From NCBI GenBank assembly GCA_015068665.1, contig SVKB01000001.1:102812-166811 (forward strand): DNA of 64,000 nucleotides, in the 5' to 3' direction. Made by a program: the position numbers and the translations under genes. The notes under the pieces are model-generated. The model had not been told where the DNA came from and did no database searches. It saw only the letters and a list, made by a program, of their open reading frames with translations. Shown here piece after piece: positions 15,952 through 25,813 of the stretch (position 1 is the first letter of the stretch; each line of letters starts with the position of its first letter). This stretch comes from Oscillospiraceae bacterium. Lineage in GTDB: Bacteria; Bacillota; Clostridia; UMGS1840; HGM11507.

Positions 15952-16947
15952 TTATTCAACATTCATTTTTCTTTCAATACCTGCTATAATATCTGATTTC
16001 ACATAGCTTCTTGAGGTAAGGATAGCATTCATAAATGCCTTTGCATCCGAGCTTCCGTGTGCCTTTATAACAGGCTTTTTAAGACCGATAATCGGTGTTC
16101 CGCCATATTCCTTATAATCAAACTGCTTTTTGAATTCGTACATACCCTTTTTAAGACCGAGAGCGCAGATTTTTGTTAAAAGGGATTTATACATAACACC
16201 CTTTATTCCGCTCATTAAGGTTTTTGAAACACCCTCTATGGTTTTTATAACTATATTTCCCGTAAAGCCGTCGCATACCAAAACATCAAATTCACCGTCT
16301 AAAATATATCTTGGTTCGCAGTTACCTTTAAAATTGATTTCGGGATTTTCACTCATTATTTTATAGGCTTCTACCAGAGCTTCGGTTCCCTTGGTTGCTT
16401 CCGCACCGATATTTATAAGACCTACCGAAGGTTTTTTTATCCCCTTGTCCGCCTCTATATATGTAGAGCCCATCATTGCAAGCTGATTTAAGTATTCGGC
16501 TGAAAGAGTAACATTTGCTCCTGCATCCAGTATCAGCTTCGGGCCTTTTTTGGTGGGAAGATAAGCTGCCAGTGCCGATCTTTTGATTCCCTTTATACGC
16601 TTTAAGATAAGGTTGGATGCTGTAAATAAAGCTCCCGTATTACCTGCGCTTATAAATACATCGCCGCCTTCTTCCTTCAAAAGGTTAAGACCGACAATTA
16701 TTGAAGAATCCTTCTTGGTTTTAACCGCCTTTATCGGGTCGTCATCCCCTTCGATTTTTTCGGTACAATGCTTTACTGAAAAGCTTTTGTGGGACAGTCC
16801 GTTTTCCGAAATTACCTTTTCAATGATTTCTCTGTTTCCGCAAAGAATAACCTCAATTGACGGATCCTTGCATACCGCCTGATATGCTCCCTTTATAACC
16901 TCCAAAGGAGAGTTATCTCCGCCGAATGCATCTAAAATGACCTTCAT
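15952..16947 (-). CDS. plsX: Phosphate acyltransferase PlsX
   Basis: A 331-residue enzyme converting acyl-ACP and phosphate to acyl-phosphate, the first committed step of phospholipid synthesis in most Gram-positives. Family landmarks are the start MKVILDAFGGDNSP, FISAGNTGALFTAS, LILDAGANVT, VCDGFTGNIVIKT and KAHGSSDAKAF. GGGGGG lies eight bases before the ATG. The plsX-acpP order is common in Firmicutes; the fapR, fabD and fabG genes often found with them are absent here. Confidence 0.95.
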   Translation of the reverse strand: MKVILDAFGGDNSPLEVIKGAYQAVCKDPSIEVILCGNREIIEKVISENGLSHKSFSVKHCTEKIEGDDDPIKAVKTKKDSSIIVGLNLLKEEGGDVFISAGNTGALFTASNLILKRIKGIKRSALAAYLPTKKGPKLILDAGANVTLSAEYLNQLAMMGSTYIEADKGIKKPSVGLINIGAEATKGTEALVEAYKIMSENPEINFKGNCEPRYILDGEFDVLVCDGFTGNIVIKTIEGVSKTLMSGIKGVMYKSLLTKICALGLKKGMYEFKKQFDYKEYGGTPIIGLKKPVIKAHGSSDAKAFMNAILTSRSYVKSDIIAGIERKMNVE

Positions 16948-17002
16948 TTTCTTTGCCCCCCATTTTCTTGAAAATGTTAATAAAATATCAATTATTAATT
17001 AT

Positions 17003-17031
17003 ATATTAATTTATAACAAAAATATTGTCAA
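17003..17031 (-). promoter_or_regulatory. Promoter of plsX-acpP
   Basis: Minus strand TTGACA and TAATAT with a 17-base spacer. The -35 box shares five base pairs with that of the divergent promoter at 17025. Confidence 0.6.
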
Positions 17032-17053
17032 GTCAGTTTTTTTATGTTATAAT
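17025..17053 (+). promoter_or_regulatory. Promoter of the aminotransferase-trpS operon
   Basis: TTGTCA and TATAAT with a 17-base spacer, 39 bases before the ATG at 17093. Confidence 0.75.
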
Positions 17054-17092
17054 CTAAAATGTCTAAATTTTGGTAAAAGAGGTTGATATAAA

Positions 17093-18277
17093 ATGGATAT
17101 GAATTTCGCAACAAGAATGGACGGAGTAAAGGGCTCCGCCATAAGAGAAATGTTCAAGCTTATGGCTGATCCTCAGATTATCTCATTTGCAGGAGGCAAT
17201 CCTTCACCTGATACCTTTCCTGCAAAGGCACTTGAGGAAATCGCATCCGACGAGCTTAAAAAGAATCCTGCAAAGTGTCTGCAGTACAGTGTAACAGAGG
17301 GCTACGGTCCTTTGGTTTTAAAGGTTTCCGAAAGACTTAAAAAACAGAATATTTTAAAAGACTGTGATAAGGTTATAATAACAACAGGCGGTCAGCAGGG
17401 AATTGACCTTGGCACAAAGGCGGTTATTAATCCCGGTGACGGTATTGCCTGCGAGCTTCCCAGCTTTATCGGGGCGCTTAACTGCTTCCGTACTTACGAA
17501 GCACAGCTTTACGGCGTTCCTTTAATGGAGGACGGTCTTGATACCGATATCCTTGATAAAACACTTGCAGAGAATAAGAATATAAAAATTCTTTATATAA
17601 TCCCCACCTTCCAGAATCCTATGGGTATTACAACATCCCTGGAAAAGAGAATAAAAATTCTTGAGATATGTAAAAAACACAATGTTCTTATTATTGAGGA
17701 CAATCCGTACGGCGAGCTGAGATTTAAGGGTGAGGATGTTCCTGCTCTTAAGGCTCTTGACGAGGATGGAGATACCGTTTTATACTGCGGCTCCTTCTCA
17801 AAGGTACTGTCACCGGGGCTTCGAATCGGCTTTGCCTGTGCAAATGAAAAGCTGATTGAAAAAATGGTTGTTTTAAAGCAGGTAAATGATGTTCATACCA
17901 ATATCTTTTCACAGATTATTGCCGATGAATGGCTTGCAAAATGCGATTTTGAAGAGCATCTTTCACTGTGCAGAAATATTTACGAGAAAAAATGCTCCCT
18001 TATGCTTAAGACTATGGATGAGGAATTCCCCGATTTTGTTTCCTACACAAGACCGGAGGGCGGGCTTTTCATTTACTGTACGGTCAATAAGGATGTTGAT
18101 ACTGCAGAGCTTGTTAAGGAATCAATAAAAAATAAGGTTGCCTTCGTTCCCGGCTGTAACTTTATGACTGATGTTTCCGAAAAAACAAACTGCTTCAGAC
18201 TTAACTTCTCAACTCCTTCCGATGAAAATATCGTAAAGGGTATAAAAATACTTGCAGAGCTTCTGAAAACACTTTAA
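17093..18277 (+). CDS. PLP-dependent class I/II aminotransferase
   Basis: A 394-residue fold-type I aminotransferase close to the 2-aminoadipate/LysN and MocR-C-terminal group. The PLP lysine is K237 in SFSKVLSPGLRIGF. Other family motifs are ISFAGGNPSPDTFP at the N-terminus, TTGGQQGIDL, PTFQNPMG and EDNPYGELRF. The substrate cannot be told from sequence; aromatic or branched-chain amino acids and 2-aminoadipate are usual for the group. It has no N-terminal GntR domain, so it is an enzyme rather than a MocR regulator. trpS follows 14 bases later. Confidence 0.9.
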   Translation: MDMNFATRMDGVKGSAIREMFKLMADPQIISFAGGNPSPDTFPAKALEEIASDELKKNPAKCLQYSVTEGYGPLVLKVSERLKKQNILKDCDKVIITTGGQQGIDLGTKAVINPGDGIACELPSFIGALNCFRTYEAQLYGVPLMEDGLDTDILDKTLAENKNIKILYIIPTFQNPMGITTSLEKRIKILEICKKHNVLIIEDNPYGELRFKGEDVPALKALDEDGDTVLYCGSFSKVLSPGLRIGFACANEKLIEKMVVLKQVNDVHTNIFSQIIADEWLAKCDFEEHLSLCRNIYEKKCSLMLKTMDEEFPDFVSYTRPEGGLFIYCTVNKDVDTAELVKESIKNKVAFVPGCNFMTDVSEKTNCFRLNFSTPSDENIVKGIKILAELLKTL

Positions 18278-18291
18278 AAGGAATGAAAATT

Positions 18292-19293
18292 ATGGATAAG
18301 AAGAAAACTATATTAAGCGGAGTTCAGCCCTCGGGGGTAATGACTATAGGTAATTATATAGGTGCAGTAAGAAACTGGACCCAGATGCAGGAGGATTATA
18401 ACTGTCTTTATATGATAGTTGACCTTCACGCAATCACCGTAAGGCAGGACCCCGTTAAATTAAGACAAAGATGTATGGAGTTTCTTGCTCTTTATCTTGC
18501 CTGCGGACTTGACCCTTCAAAAAGCACCCTGTTTTTCCAGTCTCATGTTCATCAGCATGCAGAGCTTTCCTGGGCTTTGAGCACAATTTCATATATGGGT
18601 GAATTGTCAAGAATGACTCAGTTTAAGGATAAAACCAAAAACAAGCAGGATGCCAATATCGGAGTAGGCTTATTTACCTATCCCGTGCTTATGGCGGCGG
18701 ATATTTTGCTTTATCAGGCTGACCTTGTTCCTGTAGGAATAGACCAGAAGCAGCACCTTGAGCTTACAAGAAATTTAGCCGAGCGCTTCAATCATCAGTT
18801 TGGTGATATGTTTACCGTTCCCGAGCCGTATATTCCGAAAATCGGCGCAAAGATAACCTCTCTGTCCGATCCGCTGAAGAAAATGAGTAAATCGGATGAA
18901 AATGTTAATTCCTTTATTTCGGTTATTGATGAGCCGGATGTTATTTTAAGAAAGTTCAAAAGAGCAGTTACCGATTCCGGAAGCGAGGTAAAAAGAGGCG
19001 AGGGCAAGGAAGGCATTGAAAACCTTATGAGCATTATGAGTGCCTTTACCGGAAAAACCTTTGAGGATATCGAGGGCGAATTTCAGGGCAAGGGCTACGG
19101 TGATTTCAAATGTGCCGTTGCCGAATGTGTAATAGACGAGCTTACCCCGGTAAGAGAAAGATATTACGATTACCTTAAAAACAAGGATTACCTTCAGTCG
19201 GTATACAAGGAGGGGGCGGAAAGAGCCTCTTATATAGCCTCTAAAACAATTAAAAAGGTATACCGTAAGCTGGGCTTTGTGGATAAGCTTTAA
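18292..19293 (+). CDS. trpS: Tryptophanyl-tRNA synthetase
   Basis: A 333-residue class I synthetase that charges tRNA-Trp. The HIGH-equivalent is TIGN in PSGVMTIGNYIGA, and the KMSKS loop is KKMSKSDEN. GIDQKQHLELTRNLAERFN is also typical. The start at 18292 (MDKKKTI) is preferred over an ATG nine bases earlier because AAAAGGA has better spacing to it. No T-box-like leader is present, as the gene is embedded behind the aminotransferase. Confidence 0.95.
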   Translation: MDKKKTILSGVQPSGVMTIGNYIGAVRNWTQMQEDYNCLYMIVDLHAITVRQDPVKLRQRCMEFLALYLACGLDPSKSTLFFQSHVHQHAELSWALSTISYMGELSRMTQFKDKTKNKQDANIGVGLFTYPVLMAADILLYQADLVPVGIDQKQHLELTRNLAERFNHQFGDMFTVPEPYIPKIGAKITSLSDPLKKMSKSDENVNSFISVIDEPDVILRKFKRAVTDSGSEVKRGEGKEGIENLMSIMSAFTGKTFEDIEGEFQGKGYGDFKCAVAECVIDELTPVRERYYDYLKNKDYLQSVYKEGAERASYIASKTIKKVYRKLGFVDKL

Positions 19294-19316
19294 ATCGGCA
19301 AAGTCCTCTTCGGCTT

Positions 19317-19325
19317 TGCTATAAT
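19317..19325 (+). promoter_or_regulatory. Possible extended -10 promoter for the wecA/atp operon
   Basis: TGCTATAAT lies 21 bases before the ATG at 19346. No good -35 box is found at 16-18 bases, as for extended -10 promoters. A small GCAAAG/CTTTGC hairpin overlaps it. Confidence 0.4.
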
Positions 19326-19345
19326 AAATTAAACAGGAGAAAAAA

Positions 19346-20431
19346 ATGAACGAATATTATCTGATTTTCAGCTTTGCACTGGCGTATTTTATTACCTTCG
19401 GTCTTGTTCCCATCGTGCGTGTGCTTGCCTTTAAGCTCAATGCGGTGGATGTGCCAAAGGATGAAAGAAGAATGCATAAAAAACCTATTCCCCGATGGGG
19501 TGGCGTGGCAATCTATGCGGGATTTCTTATAAGCGTTGCCTGCTTCGCACCGGTTATTGACGAAAGGCTTATCGGTATTCTTATCGGCTCGGTGATAATA
19601 GTAATAGTGGGAATTTTTGATGACAAATACGCTCTTCCCGCCTGGGTTAAACTTTTGGGACAGTGTGTGGCGGCTATTATAGTTATTGCCTTCGGGGTAA
19701 GGATAAATGCCTTTAACGGACTTTGGGCATTTACAGGTAATCTGGCATTCATAAAATGGTTTTCCATGGCGGTAACCTTTGTATGGATAATCGGCGTTAC
19801 AAATGCCATAAACTTAATTGACGGGCTTGACGGTCTGGCTGTAAGTGTATCGGGGATTTCCTCCTTTGCACTTATATTCATCTCAATTCTTACGAACAGA
19901 TATGATGTTGCGGTGCTTTTTGCATCGGTTGCAGGGGCTTGTATGGGCTTTCGTCCCTACAATGTCTATCCTGCCAAGATTTTCATGGGGGATTCGGGTG
20001 CTTTGTTTTTAGGCTATATCTTATCCACCCTTTCCATTGATGCGTTTTTACAGGGCTATTCCGCAATGAGTATCATCGTACCGATTATTGTTCTTGCCCT
20101 GCCAATATTTGATACTTCTTTTGCAATAGTCAGACGACTTTACAGAAGACAGGGAATAATGAGTGCGGACCGCGGTCATCTTCACCACAGGCTGGTTGAC
20201 GGAGGCTTTACCCAGAAGGAAACCGTTTCAATAATGTCAACCTTCAGCGCACTTTTATCCATAACCGCAGTTATTCTTGTGGCGAAGGGCTTTAACCGTG
20301 CGATAGTTTTAGTGGGAGCAATGGCAGTAATGGCATTTTGCATAAAGCTTTACAGGGAAAATAAAGAAATAGCAAAAAAATATATAGAAAGCTTAGAAAC
20401 CAACAGGGGGGACGAAAATGGCGAAAATTAA
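19346..20431 (+). CDS. Undecaprenyl-phosphate sugar-1-phosphate transferase (MraY/WecA/TagO family)
   Basis: A 361-residue polytopic membrane enzyme that transfers GlcNAc-1-phosphate, or a related sugar phosphate, from a UDP sugar to undecaprenyl phosphate. This is the first step of teichoic-acid or other surface-glycan synthesis. Family motifs are DDKYALPAWVKLLGQ, NLIDGLDGLA, FMGDSGALFLGY and the cytosolic DRGHLHHRL histidine motif, which separates WecA/TagO types from MraY. It overlaps wecB by 14 bases, which favours a GlcNAc/ManNAc pathway. This pair in front of the atp genes is a known clostridial arrangement. Confidence 0.9.
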   Translation: MNEYYLIFSFALAYFITFGLVPIVRVLAFKLNAVDVPKDERRMHKKPIPRWGGVAIYAGFLISVACFAPVIDERLIGILIGSVIIVIVGIFDDKYALPAWVKLLGQCVAAIIVIAFGVRINAFNGLWAFTGNLAFIKWFSMAVTFVWIIGVTNAINLIDGLDGLAVSVSGISSFALIFISILTNRYDVAVLFASVAGACMGFRPYNVYPAKIFMGDSGALFLGYILSTLSIDAFLQGYSAMSIIVPIIVLALPIFDTSFAIVRRLYRRQGIMSADRGHLHHRLVDGGFTQKETVSIMSTFSALLSITAVILVAKGFNRAIVLVGAMAVMAFCIKLYRENKEIAKKYIESLETNRGDENGEN

Positions 20432-21536
20432 AGTTATGACAGTATTCGGAACAAGACCGGAGGCTATAAAAATGGCTCCGCTTGTTAAGGAGATTGAAAA
20501 GAGAGAGGAGCTTGAAAGCATCGTTGCGGTTACCGCACAGCACAGACAAATGCTTGACCAGGTTCTTGAAATCTTTGATATCAAGCCCGATTACGATTTG
20601 AACATTATGAAGGACAGACAGACTCTTACCGATATAACCCTTCGTGCAACAAAGGGCCTGTGCGATGTAATCTGCGAAGCAAAGCCCGATATCGTGCTTG
20701 TTCACGGAGATACCTCCACCACCTTTGCAGGTGCTCTTGCGGCATTCTACAATCAGGTTGCGGTAGGGCATGTTGAGGCAGGGCTTCGTACCTATGATAA
20801 ATATTCTCCCTTCCCGGAGGAAATGAACAGACAATTAACAGGCAAGATTGCGGATATGCATTTTGCACCTACCGTTAATAATAAAAACAATCTTTTAAAG
20901 GAAGCTGTTTGTGAGGATGATATCTATATTACAGGTAATACTGTAATTGATGCTCTTAAAACAACCGTCAGGGCTGACTATACCTTTGCAACCGAAGCAA
21001 TCAATAAGGTTGACTTTTCCAAAAAGGTTATCGTTGTAACCGCTCACAGAAGAGAAAATTTAGGTGAACCTTTGGAAAATATCTGCTCTGCTCTTTCGGA
21101 AATTGCAAAGGAATATAAGGATGAGGTTGAAATTGTATATCCTATGCACTTAAATCCCGTTGTAAGAGAAACTGCAAATAAATATCTCGGAAACATTGAA
21201 AATGTTCATCTTATTGACCCGGTTGACGTTTGCGAGCTTCATAATCTTATGGACAGAGCTTATATGATTATGACCGACTCGGGAGGTCTTCAGGAGGAGG
21301 CTCCTTCTCTCGGTAAGCCTGTTTTGGTTTTAAGAAATGAAACCGAAAGACCTGAAGCGGTTACCGCAGGCACCGTTAAAATTGCAGGGGTTGACAGGAA
21401 GGTTATCCTGACTATGGCAAAGGACCTTCTTGACAATAAGGAAAGCTACGAAAAAATGGCAAAGGCAGTAAATCCTTACGGTGACGGCAAAGCCTCCATA
21501 AGAATATGCGATGCCATAATTGAGAGATTCAAATGA
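20418..21536 (+). CDS. wecB: UDP-N-acetylglucosamine 2-epimerase (non-hydrolysing)
   Basis: A 372-residue cytosolic enzyme interconverting UDP-GlcNAc and UDP-ManNAc, supplying ManNAc for wall teichoic acid linkage units or similar glycans. Landmarks are FGTRPEAIKMAPLV, VHGDTSTTFAGALAAFY, HVEAGLRTYDKYSPFPEE, TAHRRENLG and DSGGLQEEAPSLGKPVL. The ATG lies inside the end of the upstream gene, with GGGGG nine bases before it, so the two are translationally coupled. Its stop overlaps the next start as ATGA. Confidence 0.95.
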   Translation: MAKIKVMTVFGTRPEAIKMAPLVKEIEKREELESIVAVTAQHRQMLDQVLEIFDIKPDYDLNIMKDRQTLTDITLRATKGLCDVICEAKPDIVLVHGDTSTTFAGALAAFYNQVAVGHVEAGLRTYDKYSPFPEEMNRQLTGKIADMHFAPTVNNKNNLLKEAVCEDDIYITGNTVIDALKTTVRADYTFATEAINKVDFSKKVIVVTAHRRENLGEPLENICSALSEIAKEYKDEVEIVYPMHLNPVVRETANKYLGNIENVHLIDPVDVCELHNLMDRAYMIMTDSGGLQEEAPSLGKPVLVLRNETERPEAVTAGTVKIAGVDRKVILTMAKDLLDNKESYEKMAKAVNPYGDGKASIRICDAIIERFK

Positions 21537-21754
21537 GAAATAAAAACGAAATTTTCAAGGCTTTAAGCTCGGTAACCCAGGTGGGGCTTACCGTGCTTTC
21601 TCCTATTGCGGCTTGTCTTATAATAAGCAATTATATTGTAAAAAAATTTAACCTTCCCGGCTATATTATCGCAATAGCTGTAGGGCTGGGTGCGGTTTCA
21701 GGCTTTTTAAGCATGATTAAGTATCTGATAGCCGTAACCAAAAGTAAAAAATAA
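21533..21754 (+). CDS. atpZ: AtpZ/AtpI-type small membrane protein
   Basis: A 73-residue protein with two transmembrane segments (about 18-35 and 42-65), coupled to wecB by an ATGA overlap. Its size, position before atpI and QVGLTVLSPI segment fit the AtpZ family. Family members assist F-type ATP synthase assembly or carry Mg2+ or Ca2+ near it. Confidence 0.75.
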   Translation: MRNKNEIFKALSSVTQVGLTVLSPIAACLIISNYIVKKFNLPGYIIAIAVGLGAVSGFLSMIKYLIAVTKSKK

Positions 21755-21769
21755 AACGGAGTAAGGAAA

Positions 21770-22162
21770 ATGATAAATAAAAACCTTTTAAAAGAGGTTG
21801 TAAGAGTTGGTATAGGAGTTTATATACTCACCGTTCTTATGATTCTTATATTCCTTCTGACAGGCTTTTTCAGTTTGCAGGTAGTCTTTGGGGGACTGCT
21901 TGGTGCTACCGTGTGCATATTTAACTTTTATTATCTTGCATGCTGTGTTGAAAAGGCTATGGAAAAGGATGACGGCAGGGAGGCACGAAACTATGTGAGC
22001 GGAAGCTATTTTTTCCGTATAATCATAGTTGCCGCGGCAATTATTGTTGCCATTAAGCTTCCCGGGTATTTTAACTATATCGCAACAGCAATTCCGTTTA
22101 TCTTTCCGCGTATAGTTATCACCATTTTAAATATCGGAAAAAAGGGGGCTGATAAAGCTTGA
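21770..22162 (+). CDS. atpI: ATP synthase subunit I-like protein
   Basis: A 130-residue protein with four predicted transmembrane helices at the position of atpI, directly before atpB. AtpI helps assemble the c-ring, especially in Na+-type enzymes. The sequence is poorly conserved, so the call rests mostly on topology and position. Its stop overlaps the TTG start of atpB. Confidence 0.7.
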   Translation: MINKNLLKEVVRVGIGVYILTVLMILIFLLTGFFSLQVVFGGLLGATVCIFNFYYLACCVEKAMEKDDGREARNYVSGSYFFRIIIVAAAIIVAIKLPGYFNYIATAIPFIFPRIVITILNIGKKGADKA

Positions 22163-22884
22163 ACGGACCGAGAATTATATTTAAAATTCCCCTCTTCGGC
22201 GGGATTCCCGTTACCGAAACCGTAGTTAACTGCTGGATTGTAATGGCGGTTATAATCGGTGTAAGCATCTGGCTTGGCAGTAATCTTAAAATAAAGCCCA
22301 CCACTAAAAGACAGCTGGTGGCGGAAAAGCTGGTAAGCATGCTTTATAATCTTGTTGAGGGTGTAATGGGAAAGAAATTTATATGGTTTGCACCCTATAT
22401 AGGCGCTCTTTTTTCAATGTCCATCTTCGGAAGTCTATCCAGTCTTTTCGGATTAAGACCCTACACCGCTGATCTTAGCACAACCCTTTCATGGGCGGTT
22501 TTAACCTCGGTTATGGTATGGGTTTTCTCCATAAGGGAAAGCGGATTTTTCGGATGGCTCAAGGGCTTTGCAGAGCCGGTGCCCTTTATTCTTCCCATAA
22601 ACATTATCGGGGAGATAGCAAATCCCATATCCATGTCCTTCCGTCATTTCGGTAATATTGCGGCAGGTATGGTTATAACAAACCTTGTTTATGGCGGTCT
22701 TGCAAATTTAAGTAAGTTTGTGCTTGGATTTATACCAAACACCTTTTTAAACAGCATCCCCATATTCCAGCTTGGAATTCCGGCACTTTTATCCATTTAT
22801 TTCGATTTATTCGGAAGCTTTCTGCAGGCGTATATCATTTGTATGTTAACCATGGTTAATATATCGAATACCTCGGCAGATTAA
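22159..22884 (+). CDS. atpB: F0F1 ATP synthase subunit a
   Basis: A 241-residue integral membrane stator subunit forming the ion half-channels. The essential arginine lies in SMSFRHFGNI, and the preceding PINIIGEIANP is typical. The start is a TTG overlapping the atpI stop (TTGA), with GGGGG about eleven bases upstream; no ATG is available at this position. Confidence 0.93.
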   Translation: MNGPRIIFKIPLFGGIPVTETVVNCWIVMAVIIGVSIWLGSNLKIKPTTKRQLVAEKLVSMLYNLVEGVMGKKFIWFAPYIGALFSMSIFGSLSSLFGLRPYTADLSTTLSWAVLTSVMVWVFSIRESGFFGWLKGFAEPVPFILPINIIGEIANPISMSFRHFGNIAAGMVITNLVYGGLANLSKFVLGFIPNTFLNSIPIFQLGIPALLSIYFDLFGSFLQAYIICMLTMVNISNTSAD

Positions 22885-22908
22885 CAAAATAAAAAATAAT
22901 TTATATAA

Positions 22909-23193
<285 letters not shown>

Positions 23194-23205
23194 GGAGAAT
23201 AGGGC

Positions 23206-23712
23206 ATGGATGAATTTTTATCCTTTGTTACCATAGACGTATGGACTATGATTATGACATGGGGCAATCTTTTAATTCTGTTTCTTCTTATGAAAAAGTT
23301 TTTGTTCGGACCCGTTAAAAAGATAATGGACGAAAGGCAGAAGGAGATTGAAAACAATCTTACCGATGCCGAGAATGCAAAAACCGATGCCGAAGGCTTA
23401 AAGGCGGAATATGAGGAGAAGCTTAAGTCTGCCAAAATCGAGGCTGACAGTATCCTTACCGCGGCTTCCAGGAACGCTCTTTTAAAAGAAGAGGCAATCC
23501 TTAAGGAGGCAAATGAAAAGGCAGCGGATATTTTAGATAAGGCTGAAAAGCAGATTGCCATGGAGAAAAAGGCTGCTCTTGAAGGAATCAAGGGCGAAAT
23601 GTCAGAAATAGCCACCTCTATTGCAGCAAAGATTATTGAAAAGGATATTAATGAAAAGGACCATGAGGAGCTTATTGAAAAATTTATAGATGAGATAGGT
23701 GATGCTTCATGA
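23206..23712 (+). CDS. atpF: F0F1 ATP synthase subunit b
   Basis: A 168-residue peripheral-stalk subunit. One N-terminal membrane helix (about 10-30) is followed by a long charged coiled coil, rich in Glu, Lys and Ala. The stop overlaps the atpH start as ATGA. Confidence 0.93.
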   Translation: MDEFLSFVTIDVWTMIMTWGNLLILFLLMKKFLFGPVKKIMDERQKEIENNLTDAENAKTDAEGLKAEYEEKLKSAKIEADSILTAASRNALLKEEAILKEANEKAADILDKAEKQIAMEKKAALEGIKGEMSEIATSIAAKIIEKDINEKDHEELIEKFIDEIGDAS

Positions 23713-24236
23713 GTGAATTTTCTTATGTATACGGCAAGGCACTTTATGACCTTGCAAAGGAAGAGGGAAAAACGGATTTATATCTTGAAGAGCTTAACGG
23801 CATAAGACTGCTTTTTAAGGAAAATCCCGATTATATTAAGCTTCTTGATACTCCCGCCCTGCCTCTTTATAAAAGGCAGAGTCTTATTGACGAGGCTTTT
23901 TCGGGGGTAGAAACCAATATAAAAAGCTTTATAAAAATACTTGCATCCGAAAAATGCGCGTATCTTGGGGTAAAGGCAATTGATGAATTTGAGAAGCTTT
24001 TTGATGAGGAAAACGGCATTGAACGTGTTAAGGTAATAACGGCCGTTCCCTTAAATGAAGCACAAAAATCAAAGCTTACCTTAAAGCTTGCTTCCCTTCT
24101 TGACAAAAAGATTATTTTAGAGGAAAAAACGGATACAAAAATTCTTGGGGGAGTTGTACTGGAGCTTAAAAACTCCAGGTATGACGGAAGTATAAAAAAC
24201 CGGCTTGATGCCCTGTGCGCTATGATAAAGGGTTAG
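23709..24236 (+). CDS. atpH: F0F1 ATP synthase subunit delta
   Basis: A 175-residue subunit joining the peripheral stalk to the catalytic head. The N-terminal helical part (YVYGKALYDLAKEEGK) and the C-terminal DTKILGGVVLELKNSRYDGSI are characteristic. Translationally coupled to atpF. Confidence 0.93.
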   Translation: MSEFSYVYGKALYDLAKEEGKTDLYLEELNGIRLLFKENPDYIKLLDTPALPLYKRQSLIDEAFSGVETNIKSFIKILASEKCAYLGVKAIDEFEKLFDEENGIERVKVITAVPLNEAQKSKLTLKLASLLDKKIILEEKTDTKILGGVVLELKNSRYDGSIKNRLDALCAMIKG

Positions 24237-24294
24237 CTTTAGGGCAGGGCAGAATCCGAAAGCAGGCACGGATTTAAAAGAAAGGGTGATATAA

Positions 24295-25800
24295 TTGCAG
24301 CTTAAGCCTGAAGAAATAAGTAAAATCATTAAAGATCAGATAAAGAATTTTGAAAATAAAATATCCTACGATGAAACAGGATATGTAATACAGATCGGTG
24401 ACGGTATATCCAAGGTTCACGGCCTTTCAAAATGTATGGCAAACGAGCTTCTTGAGTTTTCCAACGGCGAATACGGTATGGCACTTAATCTGGAGGAAAG
24501 CTTCGTAAGTGTTGTTATGCTCGGTACCGATGACGGTATAAGGGAAGGAGACGTTGTTAAAAGAACAGGTAGAGTCGTTTCCGTTCCCGTTGGTCCTTCT
24601 TTAATCGGAAGAGTTGTAAACGCGCTTGGCAGGCCCATTGACGGAAAGGGCGAAATTGAAGCCGAAGAATTAAGTCCTATTGAAAACAAGGCTCCCGGTA
24701 TTATCGAAAGAAAATCGGTAAGCGTTCCTTTGCAGACAGGTATCAAGGCTATTGATTCCATGATTCCCATCGGCAGAGGGCAGAGAGAGCTTATCATAGG
24801 TGACAGGCAGACAGGTAAAACCGTTATTGCAACCGATACCATCATAAACCAGAAGGGGAAGGATGTTATATGTATTTATGTTGCAATCGGTCAGAAAAGA
24901 TCAACGGTTGCACAGATTGTTGATACATTATCAAAAAACGGTGCCATGGACTACACTATAGTAGTTTCCGCTACAGCCTCCGAGCTTGCACCGCTTCAGT
25001 ATATAGCCCCCTATTCGGGCTGTACCATGGGTGAATATTTTATGAATAAGGGCAAGGATGTGCTTGTTGTCTATGATGACTTATCCAAGCATGCGGTTGC
25101 CTACCGTGCACTTTCCCTGCTTATAAGAAGACCGCCCGGACGTGAAGCATACCCGGGTGATGTTTTCTATCTTCATTCAAGACTTTTAGAGCGTGCGGCA
25201 AGACTTGCCCCCGAATACGGCGGCGGCTCTTTAACAGCACTTCCCATTATAGAAACCCAGGCAGGGGATGTATCTGCCTATATTCCAACCAATGTTATTT
25301 CCATAACCGACGGTCAGATATTTTTAGAATCCGAGCTTTTCCACAGCGGTATTATGCCTGCTGTTAACCCGGGCATCTCGGTGTCCCGTGTTGGAGGTAA
25401 TGCTCAGATTAAGGCTATGAAAAAGGTTTCGGGCTCATTAAAGCTTATCTATTCTCAGTACAGAGAGCTTCAGGGCTTTGCTCAGTTCGGCTCCGACCTT
25501 GACAGCGACACCAAGGCAAGACTTGCCCAGGGTGAAAGAATTGTTGAGGTTTTAAAGCAGGATCGAAACACCCCTGTTGAGGTTGAGCTTCAGGTCGTAA
25601 TTATTTTTGCGGCAGTTAACGGATACCTTAAGGATATTGCGGTTGAAAATATCGCAAAATTCCAGAACGGTCTTTTCGGATATATGACAAGTAATTACAG
25701 CGATATCTTAAACACCATAAAGGAAACCGGCGATTTGTCAAAGGAAACTGCGGATTTACTCGGTAAGGCTATTGACGAGTATAAATCCACAATAATGTAA
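24295..25800 (+). CDS. atpA: F0F1 ATP synthase subunit alpha
   Basis: A 501-residue non-catalytic nucleotide-binding subunit of the F1 head. The P-loop GDRQTGKT lies at residues 169-176, the same numbering as in E. coli. The start is a TTG ([12 protein letters not shown]) with AAAGGGTG upstream; no nearby ATG gives a normal N-terminus. Confidence 0.96.
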   Translation: MQLKPEEISKIIKDQIKNFENKISYDETGYVIQIGDGISKVHGLSKCMANELLEFSNGEYGMALNLEESFVSVVMLGTDDGIREGDVVKRTGRVVSVPVGPSLIGRVVNALGRPIDGKGEIEAEELSPIENKAPGIIERKSVSVPLQTGIKAIDSMIPIGRGQRELIIGDRQTGKTVIATDTIINQKGKDVICIYVAIGQKRSTVAQIVDTLSKNGAMDYTIVVSATASELAPLQYIAPYSGCTMGEYFMNKGKDVLVVYDDLSKHAVAYRALSLLIRRPPGREAYPGDVFYLHSRLLERAARLAPEYGGGSLTALPIIETQAGDVSAYIPTNVISITDGQIFLESELFHSGIMPAVNPGISVSRVGGNAQIKAMKKVSGSLKLIYSQYRELQGFAQFGSDLDSDTKARLAQGERIVEVLKQDRNTPVEVELQVVIIFAAVNGYLKDIAVENIAKFQNGLFGYMTSNYSDILNTIKETGDLSKETADLLGKAIDEYKSTIM

Positions 25801-25813
25801 AGGAGAGTATCTT

